Below are positions 15,688 to 23,917 of a stretch of 64,000 nucleotides of DNA, in pieces. The first letter of the stretch is position 1. Each line of letters opens with the position of its first letter. A model generated the notes under the pieces. The model was not told where the DNA came from, made no database searches, and saw only the letters and a list, made by a program, of their open reading frames with translations. This DNA is from Psychrobacillus glaciei (GTDB taxonomy: Bacteria > Bacillota > Bacilli > Bacillales_A > Planococcaceae): NCBI RefSeq assembly GCF_008973485.1, contig NZ_CP031223.1, forward strand, positions 4,054,001-4,118,000, read 5' to 3'. Made by a program: the position numbers and the translations under genes.

Positions 15688-17514
15688 CTATCTATAATTT
15701 TTTATATAAATTTCTAACATAGGTTTTATTTTTTGAAAATATACCGATTTTATCCCTGCATTTCTTTGTAATTTCCAAAGAATTATCGTTTCTTTTTCTA
15801 GTAACATTCTATCGATTAATTTATAACATCTTCGAAGTTGATATTCTTGTATATTCTCAGTTATTTCATCCAGTAATCTTTTAGTAATTGGTAACTTGTC
15901 CAAATGGCGCTCTAAATTAGCTAGTATGCCTAGCTGTTTTCCTATCACTGAAACAGTTATACGAACTGGCTGTTGTCGGTCCAATAATTGTTTATACAAC
16001 AGTTTTACTTCTCTAACATAAACTTTGTCTCGTATTGCCCAATCAACTGTTTTAGTAGGTTGTTGTTTCTTTTGTTTAGGAGATAAGCGTTCCATAAGCC
16101 ATTGCTTATCGTGACGATATAAAAACATATATTGCTTCTTAAATTCTTCTCGCAAAGCTGTTCGAGATAAAAGAGGAAACTCTTTCATTCCAGAAATAAT
16201 TTCATTTTTGTATTGCTGCAGTCGCACTATATCTATTTTATATTTCTTTTTATTATCTATTTCTAAGTGTTCTTCCAGATACTTTTTAACTGTTTTAGAA
16301 TCTACTCCAAGCTCTCTAGAAATAGCTCTTGTGCTTATATTTTTATTAGCCAACTGCTTAAGCTTAATCTGCCACACCTCTCCAAATTCTTTTACTCGCC
16401 CTATCCGGAATTTATCTTCTAGTGAAATATCAGGACCTTTTCTTGCATAAACAAACCCACAGGAGCAAGTAAATGTACCGATAGGAGAGTTAGTTTTATA
16501 ATCTCTTGTTACTTCCACATCTTGAATTACTCGTTGATTGTAATGGGTTGTTCCTTTATTCAGACAAGGGAACGGTCCTGTACCAAATGGGCCTTCATCA
16601 GCTTTACTATTAACGAAATCATCTATGCCTTGTTCTAGAAAATAAAGCGTTAGCAAGTGTCTAAATGGATGTACATGACGTTTTGAATTACGCGTAATAA
16701 TCTTTAGCCAGTTGTACTCATTATTTATATCCAAATCACTCTCATGTTGGTTTAAAAAATCTGTTGGAAATTTACTTCGAAATCCTTGATACAGTTCTTT
16801 TTGTCGTAACCGATTTGAAACTGTAACAAGATTCTTTTCACGTAATAATGCACGATATTTTAATGTTATTTCCTCACGTGAAAGCTGATGTAATGATAAC
16901 TGCAATAGTTTATACACTTGCTTTGCCAAATGAACCGAAAAATTTGCATAAGGATCAACTTTATAAATTGGCGAAAGATTCATCTTGTCTATTTCAAAAC
17001 GAATATATTCAGTACGACTAGTGATTTCTGCTTCATATTTTAGTAATGACAACTCATGATGAGGGCAATATTCAATTCCTTGCAATTGATGCTCTCGATG
17101 GATATAGGGCTCGCCATATCTATTTAGATCTGCTTTTGCACATTCTCCACAATAATACAGTCCATCTTTTCTGCATATGCTTCCAGCTACCACACCAAGC
17201 CTTGTATAAAGTCCTTTTCCATCTCCTGCAACATCTTGCAAGATTTCTTGCTGACGTTGCTTTGAAAGAAAGATTGCATAATAAGGATAAATTGTATGAT
17301 TTGCTAATATATTTTCAACAGAGTAATTGGAGCCAAGCTGCTCAGCTAATACAGAAAAATGGCTACCAATCTCCACACTCGGGATCACAGAACGACTTTG
17401 AAATAATTCTTCTAAAGTGTCCTTACAATCAATATTTCCACTATAAAAGTGATAACGAGCAATCGCTGAATATATTAATTCATCTGGATATGGATTCGTA
17501 AAGAACGGTAGCAT
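15688..17514 (-). CDS. tnsD: TnsD/TniQ-family target selector, first copy
   Basis: 608 residues: TniQ domain (LPFFTNPYPDELIYSAIARY at residues 2-21), zinc-finger-like CRKDGLYYCGEC followed by YCPHH (about 112-155), and a helix-turn-helix STRAISRELGVDSKTVKKYL at about 395-415. The start follows GGGGGA at a good distance. It lies 85 bp downstream of tnsC. In Tn7, TnsD binds the 3' end of glmS and recruits TnsC and TnsAB; the insertion 26 bp past the glmS stop shows that one of the two TnsD proteins did this here. Which one cannot be told from sequence alone. Confidence 0.88.
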   Translation of the reverse strand: MLPFFTNPYPDELIYSAIARYHFYSGNIDCKDTLEELFQSRSVIPSVEIGSHFSVLAEQLGSNYSVENILANHTIYPYYAIFLSKQRQQEILQDVAGDGKGLYTRLGVVAGSICRKDGLYYCGECAKADLNRYGEPYIHREHQLQGIEYCPHHELSLLKYEAEITSRTEYIRFEIDKMNLSPIYKVDPYANFSVHLAKQVYKLLQLSLHQLSREEITLKYRALLREKNLVTVSNRLRQKELYQGFRSKFPTDFLNQHESDLDINNEYNWLKIITRNSKRHVHPFRHLLTLYFLEQGIDDFVNSKADEGPFGTGPFPCLNKGTTHYNQRVIQDVEVTRDYKTNSPIGTFTCSCGFVYARKGPDISLEDKFRIGRVKEFGEVWQIKLKQLANKNISTRAISRELGVDSKTVKKYLEEHLEIDNKKKYKIDIVRLQQYKNEIISGMKEFPLLSRTALREEFKKQYMFLYRHDKQWLMERLSPKQKKQQPTKTVDWAIRDKVYVREVKLLYKQLLDRQQPVRITVSVIGKQLGILANLERHLDKLPITKRLLDEITENIQEYQLRRCYKLIDRMLLEKETIILWKLQRNAGIKSVYFQKIKPMLEIYIKNYR

Positions 17515-17599
17515 TCTAATGTCCCCCTAGTTATACGCGACTTACTTTTATAATGTCGATACAACTAGGTTTTTAGACACCTCATGCCTTAATTTTTAA

Positions 17600-19291
17600 T
17601 TACTTATAAAATTCTTGTAATGGATTTTTAATAAATTTCATAACTTTCAACAATTCATATGGATGTTGCTTTTGTTCTAATGCTTTTGTTCTTAGCGCTA
17701 ACAATGGCAATAATTCTACCTTTTTCACCCCAGGTTCTTTTCTTACTTTCTTTTGGTGGTTTAATATAATAGCCTTTTGAATTGCTTCAGTTTTTAATAA
17801 ATTTAAATCTGTATCAATAGGGTTATTATCAACAATTTTTGCGATGAGATTTCTAATTTCATTTACATTTAAACTATCGAAAATTCCTAATGCTGAGATT
17901 TCCACACTCAAGTTTTCAATCATATCTCGTCGTCTATAATCCAGTGAATGTTGGCGTTCTTTAAAGCCTTTGCGGATTCGCCCTTCTAGTTCCGTATCAA
18001 GCTTATGATTAAGCATCAGTTCATCTAAATTAATCATGATGTCCTCATATTTCATCATGTCTTTTAAATTATTGGTACGAATTGCTTTCATCATAGGCTG
18101 AAGAATTTGCATATCTACTTTAGCAGTCTTTTTGAGCACTTTTGAATTAATAATTTCATTAACATTATCATCATTAAACATCGCTCGCTCCTGAGCCAAA
18201 ATAAATAGACAAACAGCAACAGAAGTTATTCCTTGGCACTCATCATAAAACGTCTTTCTCACATCATTGGTAAGTTCAGAACGTGTTTTCAAGCATTGTA
18301 GTTCCCACAATGTTTCCAAGAAAAACTCCCATTCTTCACTATCCTCAGCCATACGGTCCCAAATGATAGCACCGTCACTTGCTGCACGACGGGCTTGACG
18401 AAAGTTTCCTTTAAACAACTGTTGTGCTTTTGATGTGCCGATTAGAACCGTTGGAATCCCTACCGTATTGGACAATGTAACAAAGAAGTTCAACATTTCC
18501 TCTTGATCATTTTTTGAATGTAAGAGATGCTGAATTTCATCTATTACTAGCACGCCAATTCCATACATGCTGGCCAATGAAGTCATGTGAAGAAGCATTG
18601 TTGACGTAACGCGATTCAAATAGCCATATTTCTCTAAATAACGAGTTCCCAATAAATCATCAATCGCTTTAAAAAAGCTTTTGCACAGCGTTGAAAGACT
18701 ACCATCATATGGGCAATCTATTTTAAGCCAAACAATTTGTGTACGATTAAAAGGCATTCCTTCATAAGTTTCATGCTTAATGACTTGTGGGTACATAAGT
18801 AACAAGCGTTCTATTGCTGTCGTTTTACCGATACCTGAAATCCCAATAATCGAAAGGCTATCAGCTGTTGAACGAATATAGTTCAAACGCTCATCAATAT
18901 GCTTATGGGCTTCTGCTTCATCCTCCCGCAATTGATGCAACACTCGAATACGTTCTAAAAATGTTTTATCTAACGGATTACGAGCTAAGTATCCCCGACG
19001 AATTAATGTCGATAGTCTTCGTTCTACTTCAAAATGAATTGGTAAAGGCTGAATGAAATTTTTTACACGCTTTAAAATATGGTAGCGAACGTTTGCTTCA
19101 CTTTGTTTATCTTGTTTTGTTATACGAGGTGTCACCATAAAGCGCTCAATTACTTCATCTTCATCAAAAATTGGTGGCAGAGATTCGATGAATGGATTAT
19201 TACTGTATTCAGATAAAGCTTGCTCTTTATAGATCGCTGTTTCAAATTCCCCTCTCAGAACAAGATTACTCATCCTTTCCATATTTCTCAT
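17600..19291 (-). CDS. tnsC: TnsC AAA+ ATPase, transposition regulator
   Basis: 563 residues with Walker A GISGIGKTTAIERL (about 150) and Walker B GVLVIDEIQHLLH (about 245), an AAA+ module of TnsC/TniB type. It passes the target signal from TnsD to TnsAB and gives target immunity. It overlaps the end of tnsB by 26 bp; internal ATG codons at 19282 and 19273 are alternative starts. There is no sign of damage. The length is close to Tn7 TnsC (555 residues). Confidence 0.9.
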   Translation of the reverse strand: MRNMERMSNLVLRGEFETAIYKEQALSEYSNNPFIESLPPIFDEDEVIERFMVTPRITKQDKQSEANVRYHILKRVKNFIQPLPIHFEVERRLSTLIRRGYLARNPLDKTFLERIRVLHQLREDEAEAHKHIDERLNYIRSTADSLSIIGISGIGKTTAIERLLLMYPQVIKHETYEGMPFNRTQIVWLKIDCPYDGSLSTLCKSFFKAIDDLLGTRYLEKYGYLNRVTSTMLLHMTSLASMYGIGVLVIDEIQHLLHSKNDQEEMLNFFVTLSNTVGIPTVLIGTSKAQQLFKGNFRQARRAASDGAIIWDRMAEDSEEWEFFLETLWELQCLKTRSELTNDVRKTFYDECQGITSVAVCLFILAQERAMFNDDNVNEIINSKVLKKTAKVDMQILQPMMKAIRTNNLKDMMKYEDIMINLDELMLNHKLDTELEGRIRKGFKERQHSLDYRRRDMIENLSVEISALGIFDSLNVNEIRNLIAKIVDNNPIDTDLNLLKTEAIQKAIILNHQKKVRKEPGVKKVELLPLLALRTKALEQKQHPYELLKVMKFIKNPLQEFYK

Positions 19292-21425
19292 CTCGCTTCT
19301 TCTTTAATTTTTCCATTCGACGTGAACTAGCCTTTTTAGAAGGTTCTTCAATTTGTCGATTTTTTGAAGTGAATTCGATTACTTGTGCTGGTTGTTCACT
19401 CACTTTTTCTACTAAATTAAACTTCTCATAATTTCTGTTCATAATTTTTTCTGCTTGTCTATTTACACGAATATCTTTAACTTTTTCTGAATTACTTACG
19501 TAATTAGGTACAGTACTTTTCTTCTGAGCTACTGCTTGGCTAATGATAGATTCAATTTCTACATCTACATTAATTGTATTTTCTTTCTGGTTAACCGTTT
19601 CCTCTTTTTTTAATTCTTCACGTAAATCTTGAAAAAACTCAATTTCTTCAAAAAAACTTCCTTTAAATTGCGCGCTCGTTTCTAATAAATAGCATGTATC
19701 AAAACTACGTCCATCTGTGTGCGGAATATATAATTGATTCATATTCCTTGGATCATAAACGACCTCGATACTTTGTTTTTTAAATTTTAAATACCATTTT
19801 TCGTTCAATGCTTTTTCAGAACCATAAAAAAGCCCCTTAAATCTAATACCTGCCCGGGTTATTTTGGCATTCCCTTTAGGTAATAAATTCAGTCTCATCA
19901 CATTTTGATCTGTGACAGTCTGAAGTCGACCTTTTTTATTTTCAATGCCCCAATACCATAAATTAATAGGAGTCGCTGTTAATTTATCCGCAATCATTTC
20001 TTTTTCAAGTGGATACTTATCAATAATTTTCTGATTGTGGTGTAACACAAGATGAATAATGATTTTCGTAAATTCTTCTAAATTTAAGCTCGCATCTAGA
20101 CGATAATCACGGTCTCCACGTTCACGATATTCTTTTTGTATTGCTCCAGGAGCCTTACGTTTTATCTTGCCATTAATTGTACGGAATTGTCGTTCAATAA
20201 TTCCTTTTAAATCGCCACGATAAGGCGAGGTGTTTTCAATTTTTACATTTAAGTTGTTTATCAAGTTTTCTACTGAATAACCTTCAAATTCGCCACGGTC
20301 AGCTATGATAATCTCTGACAGATGATGAGCAGGCCATTGTGATTCTTCGATTGCAATATCATACTTAGCACAAAATTCACCTTTATTCATCACCATGTTA
20401 TCTAAAGTCATCATTGCTCCGAGCCATGACGGTCCTTCTAGACCAACATATATCCCTGTAATCATACGTGAATATACATCAATCACACCATAAACAATGG
20501 GACGTCCTATAATTAACGACCGATCAAATGAACTTACTAAATACACATCTGCAATTGTTGCATCAATTTGAAAGCGTGTACCAGGACCATCCGTTTCAAG
20601 TGTTGAATTACTTAAAATAGGACGGTGCTTTAATTCAAACTCTTTTGAACTATATCTTAACTGGATATCAATTTGAGGGTCTTCTAGTTTTTTAAACCAA
20701 TAGTAAAACTGCGTATAGGTAGGTATTCTTGAAGCATCCCAAACCTTAAATTTTAATATATTTCCTTCATAATATTTGTCAGAATAGAATTCTCTTAATA
20801 AATAGTTATAAGTATCTGTAAGAGAAAGCTGCTCTTTTTTTCGATAATACTTCTTGATGACATAATTAAACTGTTTTTTTACTTCTTCAGTGGTATTGAT
20901 ACCATTTTCAATTGAAGTATATTTCCTCGGTCGACCTACTTTAGCTACCGTAGTAAGAATCCGTTCTTTCCCTTTACCACCGGAGTACATATAATCCGGC
21001 AATAAAGCATTTTTATTTAATCCACGTTGCCAAAAGCGAGAAAAGATGCGTTTAACCTTTATCTTAGCAATATCGTTTTGTATCGCTAACCTATCAAAGG
21101 CTTCGTCTCTTAACTTTTTATTTAACAAATCATCCTTTAAATTAGCCCAGCCTACAGTTACAATGGTCCAATCTTCATCGCGTATTTGAATTTGCTTTTC
21201 TGTTAAGTCATTATCTGAGTAGCTTTTAGCAAATGGATCTGGAATAGGTAATAATATATCACTTTGCATTTCTGCTTCTAAGTCCACAGTAAACGCTTTT
21301 TTAGGCATTGACGTATCACCATGAAGTTCCACGAAATAAGCAACATCACTATCTATCTCGATCACGCGAATACGATTTTTTTCTTCTCTATCGGTATACT
21401 GATATACATGGTTGTAAAAAATCAT
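19266..21425 (-). CDS. tnsB: TnsB DDE transposase
   Basis: 719 residues, close to Tn7 TnsB (702). The catalytic triad is visible: Asp in TRFQIDATIADVYLV (about 284), Asp in IIIADRGEFEGY (about 370) and Glu in LKGIIERQFRTING (about 408). A Mu-type beta-barrel domain follows, and the lysine-rich C-terminus (KKASSRRMEKLKKKRDE) would contact TnsC. It binds the end repeats and joins 3' ends to the target. The start overlaps the tnsA stop by 4 bp. Confidence 0.93.
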   Translation of the reverse strand: MIFYNHVYQYTDREEKNRIRVIEIDSDVAYFVELHGDTSMPKKAFTVDLEAEMQSDILLPIPDPFAKSYSDNDLTEKQIQIRDEDWTIVTVGWANLKDDLLNKKLRDEAFDRLAIQNDIAKIKVKRIFSRFWQRGLNKNALLPDYMYSGGKGKERILTTVAKVGRPRKYTSIENGINTTEEVKKQFNYVIKKYYRKKEQLSLTDTYNYLLREFYSDKYYEGNILKFKVWDASRIPTYTQFYYWFKKLEDPQIDIQLRYSSKEFELKHRPILSNSTLETDGPGTRFQIDATIADVYLVSSFDRSLIIGRPIVYGVIDVYSRMITGIYVGLEGPSWLGAMMTLDNMVMNKGEFCAKYDIAIEESQWPAHHLSEIIIADRGEFEGYSVENLINNLNVKIENTSPYRGDLKGIIERQFRTINGKIKRKAPGAIQKEYRERGDRDYRLDASLNLEEFTKIIIHLVLHHNQKIIDKYPLEKEMIADKLTATPINLWYWGIENKKGRLQTVTDQNVMRLNLLPKGNAKITRAGIRFKGLFYGSEKALNEKWYLKFKKQSIEVVYDPRNMNQLYIPHTDGRSFDTCYLLETSAQFKGSFFEEIEFFQDLREELKKEETVNQKENTINVDVEIESIISQAVAQKKSTVPNYVSNSEKVKDIRVNRQAEKIMNRNYEKFNLVEKVSEQPAQVIEFTSKNRQIEEPSKKASSRRMEKLKKKRDEKYGKDE

Positions 21426-22261
21426 ATTGCTTTCACCTTATCAGAAAAATCTGTTCGAACTGCTTTTATATTTAGAATTTTAGTCACGTCTAGCTTTTCA
21501 CTTAAATCAATTTCAATTACTTTAGTCATTACAAGATACTTAAAAATGGAAAGACCACATCCAACTACCATGCCAAAATTGTTTTCCATCTCTTTTGCAA
21601 TTTGCTTAACGGTCTTTTCCTGAGCTAACAGAACTTGAAGAAAGTAAATACTCATATCTTCAATATCGTATGTGCTACATTTCTCAAAGCCCTCTAACAT
21701 TGCTAAGTCTGCATATCTATGAACAAAAGCTATATTATGAGCAATTGTTTTCGGCACCTCTAGTTCTGTTACGATTCCCCACTGAACACCTTGTCTTTCC
21801 CAATAAATACGCTCAATTTCAAACTTTTCGAGTACACGTTCATCCATTAAATCTTTCTTATATTTTAAAGTGCGAGCTATATGCTCATGTTGTCCATCCT
21901 TTAAGGTCGTTACAAGAAAATCCGTAGTCATCACAATAGGCTCATTGGTCTTAGGGTCAGTAGGATGCTTGATACCTAATTCATCCGCTATTACAATTGT
22001 TTCTTCAATAGTGAGTAAAGGATACTGTTCCCGAATATCGACTACTAAATCTGAATATTCTAATAAATAAAAGTAGTTTCGTTCCAAATCTGAAAGAAAT
22101 TCGAATTGTCGCGGAATCTTATAACCTTTTAACCGCGTAGAGCGTCCAAGTGAACCTACATCTTGAATAACTAACCACGGCTTATAATCCGTTCCTATTC
22201 CTTGTCCGCGACCGTCTTTTAACCTTTTCTCAACTGACGATGAACGTTTGCGTTTCGCCAT
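21422..22261 (-). CDS. tnsA: TnsA endonuclease
   Basis: 279 residues (Tn7 TnsA: 273). The restriction-endonuclease-like core shows Glu in LSDLERNYFYLLEY (about 63), Asp in IVMTTDFLVT (about 113) and Lys in RTLKYKKDLMDE (about 131), followed by a winged-helix C-terminal domain that binds TnsC. It cuts the 5' ends so that the element leaves the donor by cut-and-paste. The start lies 6 bp after the stop of the ApeA-like gene and is preceded by GGAAGAGG, so both are on one transcript. Confidence 0.92.
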   Translation of the reverse strand: MAKRKRSSSVEKRLKDGRGQGIGTDYKPWLVIQDVGSLGRSTRLKGYKIPRQFEFLSDLERNYFYLLEYSDLVVDIREQYPLLTIEETIVIADELGIKHPTDPKTNEPIVMTTDFLVTTLKDGQHEHIARTLKYKKDLMDERVLEKFEIERIYWERQGVQWGIVTELEVPKTIAHNIAFVHRYADLAMLEGFEKCSTYDIEDMSIYFLQVLLAQEKTVKQIAKEMENNFGMVVGCGLSIFKYLVMTKVIEIDLSEKLDVTKILNIKAVRTDFSDKVKAI

Positions 22262-22267
22262 AGCGCA

Positions 22268-23713
22268 TTACCTCTTCCTATTCATATTCGTACTACGAAG
22301 GGCTTGAAGATAGGAGCGATGTTTTGATATTTTCAACACCTTCTCCTTGGTTATAGCTAATATTAACTCTTCACTTAGTTCTAATTCTGTCATCAAATAA
22401 TATTCAATCATTATAATTAACAACGTCGTTAGTTGAACTAACTCTTCACCTGTTACAGCCTTCTTCCTCAAACTTTCATCAAAATGAGTATTATAATTTC
22501 TAGTATTTTTAATATCCTTTATCAAACTTTCAATCTTAATTCCTTGAAGTTTAAATAGATGGTATGCTTTCCCATAGTTTTTATTAGTCGTGTTTTTTAC
22601 TGGGAAAAACAAATCTTCTAATCGTTCATGTAAAGATGGTTCATTAGAAAAATTTAATTTACCTTGTAGCCAATCTCTATATTCTTCTGGGCCTGAAGAT
22701 AATATAGAATCTATTTTCAACTTATGCTCAGCTTTAGGTAACACTACATTTTTTCTAGTTAAACGATGGTAAGCTTCTAACGCTTGAACAGCATTTAAAA
22801 AATGCATCTCATAAGATGTATGCTGATAGTTAATACCAGTGTATAAATCAATAACGGGCTGTAAAAGTTCATTTTTAGAAAACCAGTTTTCCATACACTT
22901 TTCAAAGTCATTAGCTATTTTATCTAGTCTTAAATTAATATTAATAAAATGCAATTTAGGTATTTCTTCTACTTCACTTTTTTCTATACCATGTCCGTAA
23001 ACTTCAAAAGGTAAAGTAAAATCAGCTTGCTTGTTAGGAATTGGCATTGCTACAATTGTTTCAATATAAGTGCGGGTTGATGTACAAAGAGTAAGAAAAT
23101 CACGAACTTTATTAATTAGAATTAGTGCTTGTTCTAATGGTTTAGGTTGTTCAAATAAGATTTTAAATTTACAAATTGTATTAATTTTAAACTCATGCGA
23201 ATGTTGAGAGAAGTAATCTGGTATCACTTCATAATCAATACTAAAAATAAAATCTTCATACTTACAATTTATATTTTGTAGCTCCTTGACTGTAATTAAA
23301 TGTCCTTTTTCTACGTCATAGTCTATCTCAATAGCTTCTTGATGAGCCCATACATCCATATTACTGAGTTTAAAATTCACTTCAGTAACAAGCAAGTCTT
23401 CAATGTTTTCAAATAAAACGTCTTCTAATACATACCTGCAATGAACAACTATTTCATAACGTTTTGAATAATCATTTTGGGAAGATATTGATACATTTTG
23501 AGCTAAACTACAATCAACTAATGTAAAAGATGTTCCTCTATGTGTTTTACCAAATACATTTGCAGAAAAATGCGGAAGTTCAACAGCTTCTTCGTTATAT
23601 AGCTTCAACTCATATATTTTTTGTTCATGATTAATTTCTAGTATTCCATTTAAATCAATATCACTACCTAGTACTCTCCAACTTCCATAATGCATACTAT
23701 TATTTCGAGACAC
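22268..23713 (-). CDS. ApeA-like HEPN-domain protein (probable abortive-infection RNase)
   Basis: About 481 residues from the GTG at 23713, preceded by GGGGGA; earlier in-frame codons reach 23812 but lie inside the terminator next to the right end. The N-terminal half has the beta-rich ApeA pattern: GSWRVLGSDIDLNGILEI near the start, then HRGTSFTLVDC and FKLSNMDVWAHQEAI. The C-terminal half is a HEPN domain with the RNase motif RxxxxH in IKNTRNYNTHFDES (about residue 425). ApeA is an established anti-phage protein thought to cut RNA. Here it is the first gene of the tns operon, between the transposon end and tnsA, which is an unusual cargo position. Confidence 0.78.
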   Translation of the reverse strand: MSRNNSMHYGSWRVLGSDIDLNGILEINHEQKIYELKLYNEEAVELPHFSANVFGKTHRGTSFTLVDCSLAQNVSISSQNDYSKRYEIVVHCRYVLEDVLFENIEDLLVTEVNFKLSNMDVWAHQEAIEIDYDVEKGHLITVKELQNINCKYEDFIFSIDYEVIPDYFSQHSHEFKINTICKFKILFEQPKPLEQALILINKVRDFLTLCTSTRTYIETIVAMPIPNKQADFTLPFEVYGHGIEKSEVEEIPKLHFININLRLDKIANDFEKCMENWFSKNELLQPVIDLYTGINYQHTSYEMHFLNAVQALEAYHRLTRKNVVLPKAEHKLKIDSILSSGPEEYRDWLQGKLNFSNEPSLHERLEDLFFPVKNTTNKNYGKAYHLFKLQGIKIESLIKDIKNTRNYNTHFDESLRKKAVTGEELVQLTTLLIIMIEYYLMTELELSEELILAITKEKVLKISKHRSYLQALRSTNMNRKR

Positions 23714-23762
23714 CTTAATTCCCCCTAAGATAGAATTCCAACTGCTTTTTTCTGAAAAATAA

Positions 23763-23807
23763 AAAAATAACCCCTTACGGATATAATACCCGAAGAGGTT
23801 ATTTTTT
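23763..23807. terminator. Bidirectional terminator at the right end of Z
   Basis: AAAAATAACC (23763-23772) pairs with GGTTATTTTT (23798-23807), with further pairing inside (CCC...GGG). It lies between glmS and the ApeA-like gene, so it should stop glmS readthrough into the transposon. The -35/-10 region of the tns operon must lie between this and 23713, or overlap it. Confidence 0.65.
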
Positions 23808-23809
23808 AT

Positions 23810-23891
23810 CAATCTTTAATATAAATGAACAATCTTTAATATAAATAATCAAACTTTGTTACAAATGATCAATCTTTTTTACAAAGCAACA
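23810..23891. repeat. Right end of Z: four tandem 20-bp TnsB-site-like repeats
   Basis: Units at 23810-23829, 23830-23849, 23850-23869 and 23870-23889 follow the pattern CAA(T/A)CTTT..TA.AAATGAT. The outermost continues to CAACA at 23891. Four abutting sites at the glmS-side end and three spaced sites at the other is exactly the Tn7 arrangement. Confidence 0.88.
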
Positions 23892-23896
23892 CAAAA
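23892..23896. other. Target-site duplication of Z at attTn7
   Basis: CAAAA here equals CAAAA at 7860-7864. It is 21 bp downstream of the glmS stop codon (23918-23920 on the minus strand), the position Tn7 TnsD directs to. The recognition sequence is the conserved 3' end of glmS (about 23921-23970). Confidence 0.92.
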
Positions 23897-23917
23897 TTTA
23901 ATAAATATAACCACTTT

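Larger units (their letters stand above)
7865..23891. mobile_element. Element Z: complete Tn7-like transposon at glmS, with two tnsD genes and defence-like cargo
   Basis: Termini: left TGTTGGTTTGGAATAAAG at 7865; right, inverted, TGTTGCTTTGTAAAAAAG ending at 23891. CAAAA flanks both sides (7860-7864 and 23892-23896), the 5-bp duplication expected of Tn7. The right end lies 26 bp from the glmS stop, and tnsA is toward glmS, as in Tn7. The content from the glmS side is an ApeA-like gene, tnsA, tnsB, tnsC, tnsD-1, tnsD-2, a helicase, a DUF2290-like gene and two nuclease-like genes, all on the minus strand. The intact ends, duplication and genes argue for recent insertion. No tnsE and no CRISPR-Cas genes are seen. 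Confidence 0.93.

Noticed and set aside
22268-23812. Longer form of the ApeA-like protein starting at 23812
   Set aside because: The extra codons cover the terminator stem beside the transposon end; the GTG at 23713 has a strong ribosome-binding site.
7865-23891. CRISPR-associated (CAST-type) transposon
   Set aside because: Two TniQ-like proteins raise the idea, but there is no repeat-spacer array and no Cas gene; both proteins are long TnsD forms and insertion is at glmS.
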